A stretch of DNA of 64,000 nt. It comes from Frankia casuarinae. GTDB taxonomy: Bacteria > Actinomycetota > Actinomycetes > Frankiales > Frankiaceae. The first letter of the stretch is position 1. Each line of letters begins with the position of its first letter. A model generated the notes under the pieces. It did no database searches. It was not told the DNA's origin and worked only from the letters and a program-made list of their open reading frames with translations. The stretch covers positions 1,488,001 through 1,552,000 of the forward strand of contig NC_007777.1 in assembly GCF_000013345.1 (NCBI RefSeq), read 5' to 3'. The position numbers were made by a program, and so were the translations under genes. Shown one piece after another: positions 39,621-49,460 of the stretch.

Positions 39621-41495
39621 GTGGCAACTCCCGTATCCGAGAGCACGGTCGGGACGGCCGACCTGGAGACGGTTCGGGAACTCGCGCAGCAACTGCGGGT
39701 CGACTCGGTGCGCAGCAGCACCTCGGCGGGTTCCGGGCATCCCACCTCGTCGATGTCGGCCGCGGACGTGCTGGCGGTTCTCGTCGCGCGCCACCTTCGG
39801 TACGACTGGGACAACCCGGCGGACCCGGCGAACGATCATCTGATCTTTTCGAAGGGGCACGCATCCCCGCTGATCTACTCCATCTTCAAGGCGGTCGGGG
39901 TCGTCGGTGACGACGAGTTGATCAATGGTTACCGCCGTTTCGGTGAGCGGCTTCAGGGCCACCCGACGCCTGTCCTGCCGTGGGTCGACGTCGCGACCGG
40001 GTCGCTCGGGCAGGGCCTGCCCGACGGCGTGGGCGTCGCGCTCGCCGGTAAGTACCTGGACAAGGTGCCCTACCGGGTCTGGGTGATCTGCGGTGACAGC
40101 GAGATGGCGGAGGGCTCGGTCTGGGAGGCACTGGACAAGGCCTCCTACTACAACCTCTCCAACCTCATCGCGATCGTCGACGTCAACCGGCTCGGCCAGC
40201 GCGGCCCGACCGAGCTCGGCTGGGACCTCGACACCTACGCCAGGCGGGTGGAGTCCTTCGGCGCCCGCGCGGTCGTCGTTGACGGCCACGACATCGCCGC
40301 GATCGACGCGGTGCTCGCCGACGCCGAGGACGTCACCCGGCCGACCGTCATCCTCGCCCGCACCCGCAAGGGCGAGGGCTTCTCCGAGACCGCGGACGTC
40401 GAGGGCTGGCACGGCAAGCCGTTCCCCGCCGACATGGCCGACCGCGCCATCGCCGAGCTCGGCGGCCTGCGCGACCTGCGGGTTCGCGGTCCGGTGCCGC
40501 CCGCGGACCTCCCCCGACCGGCGCCGGTCGAGCGGCCCGTCATCACACTGCCCACCTACGATCTCGGCGCCAAGGTGGCGACTCGGCGCGCCTACGGCCA
40601 GGCGCTCGCCGCGCTCGGAGCCCGCACCGACGTGGTGGCGCTCGACGCGGAGGTCAGCAACTCGACCTACTCCGAGGACTTCGCCAAGATCTACCCGGAC
40701 CGCTTCTTCGAGATCTTCATCGCCGAGCAGCAGCTCGTCGCGGCGGCGGTCGGGCTGTCGGTGCGTGGCTACGTGCCCTTCGCCTCCACGTTCGCGGCGT
40801 TCTTCTCCCGGGCCTACGACTTCATCCGGATGGCGGCGATCTCCCAGGCCGACATCCGGCTGTCCGGCAGCCACGCGGGAGTCGAGATCGGCGCCGACGG
40901 GCCGTCGCAGATGGCGCTCGAGGACATCGCCATGATGCGGGCGGTCGGCGGCTCGACGGTGCTCTACCCGAGCGATGCGACGTCCGCCGCGAAGCTCGTC
41001 GAGGCGATGGCGGATCTGCCCGGGGTCAGCTACCTGCGCACCACCCGTGGAGCCTACCCCGTGCTCTATGGCCCGGACGAGCCGTTTGCCCCCGGTGGTT
41101 CCAAGGTGCTCCGCCGATCGAATGCCGACACCGTCACGCTCATCGGTGCCGGTGTCACCCTGCACGAGTCGCTGGCCGCGGCGGACACCCTCGTGGCCGA
41201 GGGGATCGCGGCCCGCGTGATCGACCTGTATTCCGTGAAGCCGGTCGACGCGGCGACGCTCGCCGACGCCGCCCAGGCCACCGGCGGGCGCATCGTCGTC
41301 ACCGAGGATCACTACCCGGAGGGTGGACTGGCCAGCGCGGTGCTGGAAGCGCTCAGCGACGGCGGCGTGCCGCTGTCGGTCCGTCATCTCGCGGTGCGGT
41401 CGCTGCCGGGTTCCGGGACGTCTCAGGAGCTCCTGGACGCGGCCGGCATCTCCGCGAGGCACATCGTCGAGGCCGCCCGCGACCTGCTGCGCTGA
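39621..41495 (+). CDS. tkt: Transketolase (short, human-TKT-like form)
   Basis: Thiamine-diphosphate enzyme of the pentose phosphate pathway. N-terminal TPP domain: SGHPTSSMSAADVLAVL, FSKGHASPLIYS, GSLGQGLPDGVGVAL, GDSEMAEGSVWEAL near 158. Central pyrimidine domain has FIAEQQLVAAAVG (catalytic Glu near 369) and GSHAGVEIGADGPSQMALED. A C-terminal transketolase domain follows. At 624 residues it is shorter than the usual 690-residue bacterial form and closer in layout to the vertebrate/actinobacterial short type. GTG 39621 is chosen because AAGGAGA lies a few bases upstream; the frame is open to 39594. A strong hairpin follows the gene. Confidence 0.93.
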   Translation: MATPVSESTVGTADLETVRELAQQLRVDSVRSSTSAGSGHPTSSMSAADVLAVLVARHLRYDWDNPADPANDHLIFSKGHASPLIYSIFKAVGVVGDDELINGYRRFGERLQGHPTPVLPWVDVATGSLGQGLPDGVGVALAGKYLDKVPYRVWVICGDSEMAEGSVWEALDKASYYNLSNLIAIVDVNRLGQRGPTELGWDLDTYARRVESFGARAVVVDGHDIAAIDAVLADAEDVTRPTVILARTRKGEGFSETADVEGWHGKPFPADMADRAIAELGGLRDLRVRGPVPPADLPRPAPVERPVITLPTYDLGAKVATRRAYGQALAALGARTDVVALDAEVSNSTYSEDFAKIYPDRFFEIFIAEQQLVAAAVGLSVRGYVPFASTFAAFFSRAYDFIRMAAISQADIRLSGSHAGVEIGADGPSQMALEDIAMMRAVGGSTVLYPSDATSAAKLVEAMADLPGVSYLRTTRGAYPVLYGPDEPFAPGGSKVLRRSNADTVTLIGAGVTLHESLAAADTLVAEGIAARVIDLYSVKPVDAATLADAAQATGGRIVVTEDHYPEGGLASAVLEALSDGGVPLSVRHLAVRSLPGSGTSQELLDAAGISARHIVEAARDLLR

Positions 41496-41547
41496 CCCGT
41501 CCAGGGCCGGCGGCCGGCGGTCGAGAAGGCACGAGGCTGGGACATCC

Positions 41548-41580
41548 GGTGGGACCGGGGGAGATCCCCCCGGTCCCACC
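41548..41580. terminator. Strong bidirectional hairpin between convergent genes
   Basis: GGTGGGACCGGGGG (41548-41561) pairs perfectly over 14 bp with CCCCCGGTCCCACC (41567-41580) across the loop AGATC. It lies 52 bases after the transketolase stop and 10 bases after the stop of the minus-strand PH-domain gene. No T-run. Most likely a shared terminator. Confidence 0.75.
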
Positions 41581-41590
41581 AGGCCGTCCC

Positions 41591-42130
41591 TCAGTCGTCT
41601 CCGGCTGGGGCGGGTGCTCCACCGAAGGTCATGTCGACCAGGGTGAGGTAGAGCCGGTCTGGACGCGGCAGGAACTGGATCTTGGAAAGCGCCTGGTCCT
41701 GGCCGGCGGACTCCACGACGAACTCGCCGTACCCGAGCAACCGGCCAAGCGGATCCCGGTTGTACGTGAGATCCGTGATCTTGGAAAGTGGCATCGTCTG
41801 GACCTTGCGGAAAAAGATCCCGGACACCTTCAGGAGCCGTTTGTCGGTGATCATAAGGTGCTCGAACTGCCAGTCGGCGACCCTCCACAGCATCCTCAAG
41901 ATCATGAAGAGGGCGAAGTACCACAGCAGCGTGGTGATGATGCCGGCGTCGACGTCCTGCGAGGCGAACAGGATGTTCGCCACGAGCGCGAGCAGTACGG
42001 CCCCGACGGTCTGCAGGAAGATGGGCAGCAGGACCGCCCAGTGCAACCGCACCATCATCACCAGGCGTTCCTGGGATGCGAGGTACTTGGTGTCGCGCTG
42101 AGCCAGGTCCGGAAGCTGGAGTCTCACCAC
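41591..42130 (-). CDS. PH-domain (bacterial, YdbS-like) membrane protein
   Basis: 179 residues with two hydrophobic helices (AVLLPIFLQTVGAVLLALVA and TLLWYFALFMILRMLWRVA), followed by a bacterial PH-like domain (DUF304): EHLMITDKRLLKVSGIFFRK, MPLSKITDLTYNRDPLGRLL, GYGEFVVESAGQDQALSKIQ. Role unknown; related proteins influence membrane stress or secretion. GTG start with a second GTG directly after. The small membrane gene just upstream on the same strand may share its transcript. Confidence 0.85.
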   Translation of the reverse strand: MVRLQLPDLAQRDTKYLASQERLVMMVRLHWAVLLPIFLQTVGAVLLALVANILFASQDVDAGIITTLLWYFALFMILRMLWRVADWQFEHLMITDKRLLKVSGIFFRKVQTMPLSKITDLTYNRDPLGRLLGYGEFVVESAGQDQALSKIQFLPRPDRLYLTLVDMTFGGAPAPAGDD

Positions 42131-42170
42131 GCCGGCAGTGTCCCAGACATCAAGAGTGGCCGGGTAGCCA

Positions 42171-42326
42171 TTACAGAGCGGTATCGGTTACGAACTGGGA
42201 CACCCCGTTACCGACGGACTGCAGCCAGTCGAAGGCGCGGCCGACGATACTGGCCGCGCTGTTGGGCGCGGTCACCACGAAGAAGATGAGGAACGCGATC
42301 GCCCCATACCTAATGATCTTGTCCAC
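42171..42326 (-). CDS. Small single-helix membrane protein (51 aa)
   Basis: Beginning at GTG 42326 behind CGGAGG, the protein reads DKIIRYGAIAFLIFFVVTAP at its N-terminus, one transmembrane helix, then an amphipathic segment (IVGRAFDWLQSVGNGVSQFV). It lies 40 bases upstream of the PH-domain gene on the same strand, implying an operon. Short proteins of this pattern are common in actinobacteria; function unknown. Confidence 0.7.
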   Translation of the reverse strand: MDKIIRYGAIAFLIFFVVTAPNSAASIVGRAFDWLQSVGNGVSQFVTDTAL

Positions 42327-42421
42327 GGCAGGCCTCCGGGCCGATTCGGGGAAGGGTGCGCACAAAGTATCGCCGCTGAGCTCGATGGAGGTCGCGGAAT
42401 CGCGCCGATACTCTCAAACTC

Positions 42422-43684
42422 GTGGTCAGTGAGTGGTATGACACCTCGGACACGGCCCGTCGGATCGTGGAACGCCCGAAGGCCACACCGGCTCAGCGTC
42501 GTCCCTTCGCCCGGGACCGAGCCCGGGTGCTGCACTCCAGCGCGCTGCGCAGGCTGGCGGGAAAAACCCAGGTCGTGGGCCCGCTCGACGACGACTTCCC
42601 GCGTACCCGGCTGACCCACTCCCTGGAGACCGCCCAGGTGGGCCGGGAGCTCGCCGAGGAACTGGGAGCGGACCCCGACCTGGTCGAGGCGGCGTGCCTC
42701 GCGCATGATCTGGGTCATCCCCCTTTCGGGCATAACGGCGAGCTGGCGCTTGACGAGGCCGCAGCCGCCTGCGGTGGCTTCGAGGGCAACGCCCAGAGTC
42801 TGCGCGAGCTGACCAGGCTCGAAGTCAAGATCGTCGACTGTGACGGTCGCAGCGCGGGCCTGAACCTTACCCGGGCGACCCTGGACGCGGCGACGAAGTA
42901 CCCGTGGCCGCGCCGCCCTGGGCCCCGGGCGGACAGCACGAAGTTCGGCGCCTACGCCGACGACCTGTCCGTGCTCCGCTGGGTCCGGGAGGGCGCACCG
43001 GCCGCCCGGCGCTGTATCGAGACGCAGATCATGGACTGGGCGGACGACGTGGCCTATTCGGTGCACGACCTCGAGGACGGGGTCGTTGCCGGACACATCG
43101 ATCTGGCCGCCCTCGACGATTCCGGCCGCCGGGCGGAGCTCGCCGCCGCGACCGCCGTCCGCTACCCGGGGCCGTCCGCCGAGGCGGTGGCGGCCGCCCT
43201 GGGCACCCTGCGGTCCCAGCCCTGGTGGGTCCGCTCCGAGATCACCTCGGCCCGGGGCCAGGCCGCTCTGCGGGCGATGACCAGCGAGCTCATCGCCCGG
43301 TTCGCGCACAGCGCGGTCCGTGCCACCCGGGCGTGCCATCCCGACGGTCCGCTGTGGCGCTATGGCGCGGATCTGGTGGTGGATCCGGACACCGTGGCCG
43401 AGTGCGCGGCGCTCAAGGGGGTCACCGCCTGGTATGTGATGGAGCGGCCGGGTGCCCGCGCCCGGCAGTCCCGGCAGCGGGAGGTGGTCGCGGAGCTCGT
43501 GGCGATGCTCTCCCGGGGCGCGCCGGACGTGCTCGAGCCGTCGTTGCGCGCGGCCTACCGCATGGCCGCTGACGATGCGGCACGGCTACGGGTCGTCATC
43601 GACCAGGTGGCGCGTCTGACCGACGCCAGCGCCGAGCGGCGGTATGCGTTGCTGTGTGGACGACCGGCGCCGCGGGTCCTGTGA
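42422..43684 (+). CDS. dgt: dGTP triphosphohydrolase-like HD protein
   Basis: Hydrolyses dNTPs to deoxynucleoside and triphosphate, affecting dNTP pools. HD-domain metal ligands: RLTHSLETAQVG, then AHDLGHPPFGHNGE, then DVAYSVHDLEDG. 420 residues, as in the actinobacterial group 2 dGTPase-like family. The GTG start is at the beginning of the conserved SEWYDTSDTAR segment. It precedes dnaG by about 500 bases; the dgt-dnaG order is common in actinobacteria. Hairpins follow the stop. Confidence 0.92.
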   Translation: MVSEWYDTSDTARRIVERPKATPAQRRPFARDRARVLHSSALRRLAGKTQVVGPLDDDFPRTRLTHSLETAQVGRELAEELGADPDLVEAACLAHDLGHPPFGHNGELALDEAAAACGGFEGNAQSLRELTRLEVKIVDCDGRSAGLNLTRATLDAATKYPWPRRPGPRADSTKFGAYADDLSVLRWVREGAPAARRCIETQIMDWADDVAYSVHDLEDGVVAGHIDLAALDDSGRRAELAAATAVRYPGPSAEAVAAALGTLRSQPWWVRSEITSARGQAALRAMTSELIARFAHSAVRATRACHPDGPLWRYGADLVVDPDTVAECAALKGVTAWYVMERPGARARQSRQREVVAELVAMLSRGAPDVLEPSLRAAYRMAADDAARLRVVIDQVARLTDASAERRYALLCGRPAPRVL

Positions 43685-44180
43685 GCCACGAGCCCGGTGT
43701 GCGGGGGACCCGGTGCGAGAGGGGTTCGGTGCGTGCCGGATCCGTACGTGGTGGGTCCGTGTCCGCCGGATCCGTGCGTGGTGGGTTCGGTGGGTGTCCT
43801 CTGCTGGCCCGATGGCCCGACGGTGTTTCGGGTGTTCCCCCGTTCGGGGGGACACCCGCTCCCTCGGCTGGGGGAGCGAGCCGGCGCGCGGTCCGCGGCC
43901 CGACATCGCAGCTCGGCATGCACGTCACGGCCCCTGTCCCCAACATTCACGTGGCATGATCGGTACTGTCGTGCTTACGACACGTACCATCGCAGCGGTA
44001 GGACCGATGTGAGGGGCGCCGCGTCACTCGTCGACAGGCCGGGCAGGCCGGCGGGTGGTGGTCCTAGCATCGATCCGGCGGGAATGGACGTGGCAAACAT
44101 ATTGACGGGCACTCTGCCCCGGGCGAGCTACCTCTCGTTCGGGTACCCGCAGAGTCTCGACGCGGACTTGGGAGGGGCGG
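43685..44180. other. Intergenic region dgt-dnaG with repeats and hairpins
   Basis: About 500 bases without a supported gene. It contains a 30-bp imperfect direct repeat (43729-43758 and 43759-43788, sharing CCGGATCCGT and CGTGGTGGGT). Two adjacent strong hairpins lie at 43829-43878. A third hairpin (43962-43988) has arms GGTAC+TGTCGT and ACGACA+GTACC with a GCTT loop and one bulge. The dnaG promoter should lie in the right half. Confidence 0.6.
43829..43878 (+). terminator. Tandem hairpins after dgt (putative terminator)
   Basis: A 13-bp stem (43829-43841 with 43846-43858, one G-T wobble, loop GTTC) overlaps by two bases a second 7-bp stem (43857-43863 with 43872-43878). No T-run. They lie about 150 bases after the dgt stop. 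Typical of G+C-rich actinobacterial 3' ends. Confidence 0.5.
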
Positions 44181-46070
44181 GTGGGGGGACGAATCCGTGA
44201 CGCCGACGTCGCCCTGGTCCGGGAGCGCTCGCCGATTGCGGACGTCGTGGCCGAGCACGTACAACTGCGTCCGGCGGGGCGTAACGAGCTCGTCGGGCTG
44301 TGCCCGTTCCATGACGAGAAGTCACCCTCCTTCTACGTCAATGCGGCAACCGGCCTGTTCCACTGTTTCGGATGCCAGCAGGGTGGTGACGTCTACTCCT
44401 TCGTGCGGGAGATCGACGGGCTGACCTTCCGGGAGGCGGCGGAGCGCCTGGCGCGCCGGGCCGGGGTGGCGCTGACCTACGAGGGCGGTGGGACCACCGA
44501 CCGTACGGTGTCCAGCCAGCGGCAGCGGCTGCTGGAGACGCACCGGGCGGCCGCCGAATTCTACGCCGAGCAGCTAGAGTCGCAGGCCTCCGCGCGCGCC
44601 GGCTGGGACTTCCTCGCTGCGCGGGGATTCGATCTCACCACGGCGGCGCGCTTCGAGGTCGGCTACGCCCCGACCGGCTGGGACACCCTCACTCGGCATC
44701 TGCTCGCCCGGCGCTTCACCGGCGAGGAGCTGGTGCTCGGGGGGCTGGCCAAACAGGGCGCCCGCGGGGGTCTGATCGACCGTTTCCATCATCGGCTGAT
44801 GTGGCCGATCAGGGATCTCGCCGGTGAGGTGGTCGGCTTCGGTGGGAGGCGCCTCGCCGAGGACGACGCCCCGAACGCCGGGCCGAAGTACCTCAACACG
44901 CCGGACACGCCGTTGTTCAAGAAGGCGAACCTGCTCTACGGCGCCGATCTCGCCCGCCGTGACATCGCCCGCCGCTACCAGGTCGTGGTGGTCGAAGGCT
45001 ATACCGACGTCATGGCCTGCCATCTCGCCGGGGTCACCACGGCCGTGGCGACCTGTGGCACCGCCTTCGGCTCCGAGCACGTCGCGGTGGTCCGCCGGCT
45101 GCTCATGGACTCCGACGAGCGTCGCGGTGAAGTGATTTTCACGTTCGACGGCGACGCGGCCGGGCAGAAGGCGGCGCTACGCGCCTTCGAGCACGAGGAG
45201 CGCTTCGCCACCCAGACCTTCGTGGCGGTGGAGCCCTCCGGCCGCGACCCCTGCGAGCTGTGGATGAGCGGTGGCGACGGCGCCGTGCGGGATCTGGTGG
45301 CCAGCCGGGTGCCGCTGGTCGAGTTCGCGATCCGCGGGGTGCTCGACCGCTACGACCTCAACACCACCGAGGGCCGGCTCGCAGCCTTGGACGCCGCCGC
45401 GCCGCTGGTCAACCGGCTCAAGGACGCCGCGTTGCGGCACCGGTACGCGGTGAACCTGGACCGCTGGCTGGGTTTCCTCGACGAGCGGTTCGTGGTGGGC
45501 CGGGTGGCCGAGCACCGGTCGAGGCAGGGGGGCGAGCGGGCTGGTGCCCGTTCCGCGCCGATGCGCCGGCGCGGGGCGGGGGCCGATGACGCGGCGGTCA
45601 TCGTGGAGCGTGAGGCGCTCAAGCTGGCCGTTCAGTATCCCGGGCTGGCGGGCCCGATGTTCGACACGCTGGGTCCGGAGATGTTCACTGTTCCCGCGCA
45701 CCGTGCCGTCCGTGACCTCATCGCCGAGGCCGGTGGGGTGTGCGCGGGGCTGGCGAGGTCCGGTGAGGTCACCACCTGGGTGACCGAGCTGGCCGCGGCG
45801 GCTTCGGAGGAGGAGCTGCGACGCTTCGTCACTGCCCTTGCAGTGGAGAGGGTGCTGTGCGACCACGATGTGGATGATCGTTATGTCGACGAACAGATGT
45901 CGCGGGTACAGGAGTTGCATGTGACCCGTCGGATCACGGACCTGAAGTCGCGTGTGCAGCGGCTCAACGGGGTGACCGACGCCGAGGCCCTTCGCCGTGC
46001 GTTCGGCGAGCTGATCGCTTTGGAGCAGCACAAGCATCAACTCCGGGAGCGGGGCGTAGGTGCCGCGTAA
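44181..46070 (+). CDS. dnaG: DNA primase
   Basis: Synthesises RNA primers for replication. CHC2 zinc-binding domain with Cys41, His44, Cys62 and Cys65 (CPFH ... HCFGC). TOPRIM core with [13 protein letters not shown] and [18 protein letters not shown]-terminal DnaB-binding helical domain is joined through a Gly/Arg-rich linker. 629 residues. The GTG start follows GGAGGGG. The sigma factor gene begins 40 bases after the stop, a remnant of the macromolecular-synthesis operon arrangement (dnaG-rpoD). Confidence 0.95.
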   Translation: MGGRIRDADVALVRERSPIADVVAEHVQLRPAGRNELVGLCPFHDEKSPSFYVNAATGLFHCFGCQQGGDVYSFVREIDGLTFREAAERLARRAGVALTYEGGGTTDRTVSSQRQRLLETHRAAAEFYAEQLESQASARAGWDFLAARGFDLTTAARFEVGYAPTGWDTLTRHLLARRFTGEELVLGGLAKQGARGGLIDRFHHRLMWPIRDLAGEVVGFGGRRLAEDDAPNAGPKYLNTPDTPLFKKANLLYGADLARRDIARRYQVVVVEGYTDVMACHLAGVTTAVATCGTAFGSEHVAVVRRLLMDSDERRGEVIFTFDGDAAGQKAALRAFEHEERFATQTFVAVEPSGRDPCELWMSGGDGAVRDLVASRVPLVEFAIRGVLDRYDLNTTEGRLAALDAAAPLVNRLKDAALRHRYAVNLDRWLGFLDERFVVGRVAEHRSRQGGERAGARSAPMRRRGAGADDAAVIVEREALKLAVQYPGLAGPMFDTLGPEMFTVPAHRAVRDLIAEAGGVCAGLARSGEVTTWVTELAAAASEEELRRFVTALAVERVLCDHDVDDRYVDEQMSRVQELHVTRRITDLKSRVQRLNGVTDAEALRRAFGELIALEQHKHQLRERGVGAA

Positions 46071-46110
46071 CCTGGGTCGATCCCGAGAAGGAAGTGACGA
46101 GATTCCGCCC

Positions 46111-47289
46111 ATGAGTCCTACCGTCCTACCCCGCGAAGCCCAGGTGGACGAGGTCAAGGACCTCATCACCCGGGGCAAGGAGATCGGGTTCCTCACCACC
46201 GAGGATGTCACGGTCGCCATCCAGGCCGCGGAGCTGCCCCCGGAGCAGGCCGAGACGGTGCTGCAGGTGCTGAACGACGAGGGCATCGAGGTACTCGAGG
46301 CGGGAGGTGAGAGCCCCGACGAGGCGGATCTGCTGGCCCGCCGTCGCCGCGAGGAGGAGGAGCTCGCCCTCAAGGCGCCGACCTCCGACCCGGTGCGCAT
46401 GTACCTCAAGGAGATCGGCAAGGTCCCCCTGCTCACCGCCGAGGAGGAGGTTGATCTTGCCAAGCGGATCGAGGCGGGGCTGTTCGCCTCCGAGAAGCTG
46501 GCGGTGGCCACCAAGAAAACTTCCCCGCAGATGCGGCGGGACCTCGAGGCCATCGAACGCGACGGGCAGATCGCCAAGCGCAAGCTGGTCGAGGCGAACC
46601 TGCGTCTCGTCGTCTCGATCGCCAAGCGGTACGTCGGGCGCGGCATGCTGTTCCTGGACCTCATCCAGGAGGGCAACCTCGGCCTGATCCGGGCGGTCGA
46701 GAAGTTCGACTACACCAAGGGCTACAAGTTCTCGACCTACGCCACCTGGTGGATCCGGCAGGCGATCACGCGGGCCATCGCCGACCAGGCACGCACCATC
46801 CGCATCCCGGTGCACATGGTCGAGACCATCAACAAGCTGATCCGCATCCAGCGGCAGCTCCTGCAGGACCTCGGCCGGGAGCCGAGTCCGGAGGAGATCG
46901 CCAAGGAGATGGATCTCACCCCGGACAAGGTGCGTGAGATCCTCAAGGTCTCACAGGAGCCGGTGTCGCTGGAGACCCCCATCGGTGAGGAGGAGGACTC
47001 CCACCTTGGCGACTTCATCGAGGACTGCGACGCCGTCGTCCCGGTCGACGCGGCCAGCTTCATCCTGCTTCAGGAGCAGCTCGACTCGGTCCTGCACACC
47101 CTGTCCGACCGGGAGAAGAAGGTCATCCAGCTGCGCTTCGGGCTCACTGACGGGCACCCGCGTACGTTGGAGGAGGTCGGGCGCGAGTTCGGGGTCACCC
47201 GGGAGCGCATCCGCCAGATCGAGTCGAAGACGCTGTCCAAGCTTCGGCATCCCTCCCGGTCGCAGAAGCTGCGCGACTACCTGGAGTAG
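46111..47289 (+). CDS. sigA: Principal RNA polymerase sigma factor (RpoD/HrdB/SigA type)
   Basis: Group 1 sigma factor for housekeeping promoters. Region 1.1-like: [20 protein letters not shown]. Region 1.2: [20 protein letters not shown]. Region 2: [20 protein letters not shown] and [20 protein letters not shown]. Region 3 follows, then region 4: [15 protein letters not shown] and [20 protein letters not shown]. 392 residues; the N-terminus lacks the long acidic or Lys/Ala-rich extension of Streptomyces HrdB or mycobacterial SigA. An in-frame GTG 46060 inside dnaG is the alternative start. Confidence 0.95.
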   Translation: MSPTVLPREAQVDEVKDLITRGKEIGFLTTEDVTVAIQAAELPPEQAETVLQVLNDEGIEVLEAGGESPDEADLLARRRREEEELALKAPTSDPVRMYLKEIGKVPLLTAEEEVDLAKRIEAGLFASEKLAVATKKTSPQMRRDLEAIERDGQIAKRKLVEANLRLVVSIAKRYVGRGMLFLDLIQEGNLGLIRAVEKFDYTKGYKFSTYATWWIRQAITRAIADQARTIRIPVHMVETINKLIRIQRQLLQDLGREPSPEEIAKEMDLTPDKVREILKVSQEPVSLETPIGEEEDSHLGDFIEDCDAVVPVDAASFILLQEQLDSVLHTLSDREKKVIQLRFGLTDGHPRTLEEVGREFGVTRERIRQIESKTLSKLRHPSRSQKLRDYLE

Positions 47290-47381
47290 GAGCGACCGGC
47301 AACCATTTCCGGCTGTTGGCCGCCGATAGCGTTATGGTTACCTCTGGTCGATATTTGATATTCGTAATCCGGATCCGGGAG

Positions 47382-48590
47382 TCACGCCGATCCGGTGGGA
47401 GCATCGGCCCGTGGCGCCCCCCGCCGGGTTCCGGTGCCCGTGGGCTGGACCGGGATGTCCCGGCCCTCGCTGGTCGGTAGCCGTCCGGTCAGGGCGGTGA
47501 AAACCGTGCGGAGGTAGTCGTCGGGCCGAGTGGCGGCCTCGGCCCACTCCGCGGCGCGCCGGCCGACGCGGGCCAGTCGCGCTCGGTCGGCGAGCATGCC
47601 GTGCAGGACGTCCGCCAGCGCCTGCGCCGACTCGTCCATCGGCGTCTGCCCGGTCACGCCGTCCTGGTAGGCGTCGTGGCTACCGCCTGAGGCGGGTCCG
47701 ACCACCGCGCACCCGGCGAGCTGCGCCTCGAGCAGCACGATGCCGTAGCCCTCACCGCTGATCCGTGGCCCGCGCGAGCGGGTGCGGGTGCACAGCGCGA
47801 ACAGGTCGGCGGTGGCGTAGAGGCGTGCCAACGCGTCGTCGGTCGGGGACTCGTGCAGCTCGGTGTCGGGGTGCGCGGACACCAGCTCATGCAGGGCCCC
47901 GGGTGCCGGGCCCTGCCCGGCGAACACCAGCCGGACCGGGCCGAGGGTGGCCCGGACGGACTCCACGGCCTCCAGCAGGACCCCCGCACCCTTGCCCACC
48001 CAGTCACTGAGCCGGAACACGCTCAGCATGGTCGGTACGGGGGACAACGGCCGGCGGCGGTTCGCCTCGGCCAGCAGGGTCGCCCGCCACGTCGGTGAGA
48101 TGCCCGGCCGGAGGATGGGGGCCAGACCCAGCGTCGACAGCGCGCCGGCGCTGTAGGAACTGATCGTGACCGGGCGCAGGAGCGGGTCGGCGCGCAGGAT
48201 CGCGCGGTCGGTGCGGCGCATGCCCCAGATGTCGGTGCCGTAGAGCAGCACCGGGCCGAGACGGGCCCGGGACAGTCGGAGGGCCGCCGCCGCGACAGGG
48301 ATGAGGTTGGCGTGCCCGGCGACCACGCTGTCGGCCTGGCCGAAGCGGCGCGCCGCGGCGAGCGCGCGCGATGTGAAGCGCGCCCTGATCGCCGGGGTCA
48401 GCTCGACGCCTGGCTCCAGCATGTCGACCCGCAGGAGATCGGCCCCACCGGCCCGCAGTGTCTCCTCGATCGTCGAGAGATAACGCTCGATCCCGCCACC
48501 GAGGCCGCGGGAACTGCTCAGCAGTAGAACCCGGGCGGGTCGATCGGTGAGGGAGGCGGTCGGGGCGGTGGATCGACGCGAGATCTGCAC
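47382..48590 (-). CDS. Glycosyltransferase family 4 (GT-B) protein
   Basis: 402 residues from GTG 48590. The N-terminal Rossmann half begins ARVLLLSSSRGLGGGIERYL (Gly-rich donor loop). The C-terminal half has LVFAGQGPAPGALHELV, a DLFALCTRTRS segment and EGYGIVLLEAQLAGCAVVGP, the GT4 E-x7-E nucleotide-sugar motif. It transfers an activated sugar to a lipid-linked or nascent glycan at the inner membrane face. An open frame continues to 49409 antisense to the methyltransferase and is not coding. First gene of the polysaccharide region, convergent with sigA. Confidence 0.87.
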   Translation of the reverse strand: MQISRRSTAPTASLTDRPARVLLLSSSRGLGGGIERYLSTIEETLRAGGADLLRVDMLEPGVELTPAIRARFTSRALAAARRFGQADSVVAGHANLIPVAAAALRLSRARLGPVLLYGTDIWGMRRTDRAILRADPLLRPVTISSYSAGALSTLGLAPILRPGISPTWRATLLAEANRRRPLSPVPTMLSVFRLSDWVGKGAGVLLEAVESVRATLGPVRLVFAGQGPAPGALHELVSAHPDTELHESPTDDALARLYATADLFALCTRTRSRGPRISGEGYGIVLLEAQLAGCAVVGPASGGSHDAYQDGVTGQTPMDESAQALADVLHGMLADRARLARVGRRAAEWAEAATRPDDYLRTVFTALTGRLPTSEGRDIPVQPTGTGTRRGAPRADAPTGSA

Positions 48591-48710
48591 GGAGAGTGAT
48601 TTTAATGTCTCTCCAGGTGCTAGTCCTGTGCTGCGGAGCGTGTCATAGTAACGTTTCGAGTTCTCTTGACTGCCTGTAGCTTCTCCGATGATGGCGACAA
48701 GGGGTCGTGT

Positions 48711-49460
48711 ATGGAAGCCGATCTGCGGTACCGCAACGGTGGTAACCCGCCTCTCCTCGATCTGATCGACATACCGGCGGGTAAGGCGCTGGATTGTGGG
48801 TGCGGAGCCGGGGACAACGCGCGGCTGCTGCGGGCCCGGGGCTGGCGGGTGACGGGGGTGACGATTGATCCGTCCGAGCGGGCCGCCGCCACGGCCGAGT
48901 GCGACCACGTCGAACTCGCTGATCTGAACGCCGGGCTGCCCTTCGTCCCCGACGGAAGTCACCAGCTCGTGCTGCTTTCCCACATCCTCGAGCACCTGGC
49001 GGATCCGGTGCCGTTGCTCGTAGAGGCCCGGCGGGCGCTGGCACCCGGCGGCCGGGTCCTGGTGGCGCTGCCGAACGTGCTGCACTACCGGCAGCGCGCA
49101 CTGTTCCTGCGGGGTCGGTTTGAGTACACCGAGACCGGTCTCATGGACGCTACCCACCTGCGGTTCTACACTGTCAACTCGGCCCGGCGGCTGTTGGAGG
49201 ACAACGGACTGCGCATCGTCGCCACCGCCACCACCGGTGGTCTGCCGTGGTGGCGCACCCGTGAGCTGCTCCCCGGGGAGCTGGTGCGGCGGTGGGATCG
49301 TCGCGTTCTGGACCGGTGGCCGAACATGTTCGGCTGGCAGGCGCTGTTCCTCGCGGCGCCACAGGTGACGCGCCGGACCGGCGCATCCGGCGTTGCCGTG
49401 GTGCGGCAACGGTCCGCGCCGTCTGGTGACCAGCCCGACTACGGCCAGCTTGTCCAGTGA
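48711..49460 (+). CDS. SAM-dependent methyltransferase (class I)
   Basis: 249 residues. Motif I is ALDCGCGAGDNARLLRARGW; the rest of the fold is visible in VTGVTIDPSERAAATAECDH, LVLLSHILEHLADPVPLLVE and LAPGGRVLVALPNVLHYRQR. The last resembles methyltransferases acting on sugars or lipid-linked glycans in polysaccharide loci. The start ATG 48711 follows AAGGGG. Divergent from the GT4 gene; its 3' end overlaps the convergent GT2 gene by 22 bp. Substrate not known; a glycan hydroxyl is inferred from context. Confidence 0.83.
   Translation: MEADLRYRNGGNPPLLDLIDIPAGKALDCGCGAGDNARLLRARGWRVTGVTIDPSERAAATAECDHVELADLNAGLPFVPDGSHQLVLLSHILEHLADPVPLLVEARRALAPGGRVLVALPNVLHYRQRALFLRGRFEYTETGLMDATHLRFYTVNSARRLLEDNGLRIVATATTGGLPWWRTRELLPGELVRRWDRRVLDRWPNMFGWQALFLAAPQVTRRTGASGVAVVRQRSAPSGDQPDYGQLVQ

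Noticed and set aside
43586-43950. Overlapping minus-strand frames of 106-131 residues after dgt
   Set aside because: They follow the 30-bp repeat and hairpin region and consist of repeated Thr/His/Arg/Gly motifs produced by the repeat.
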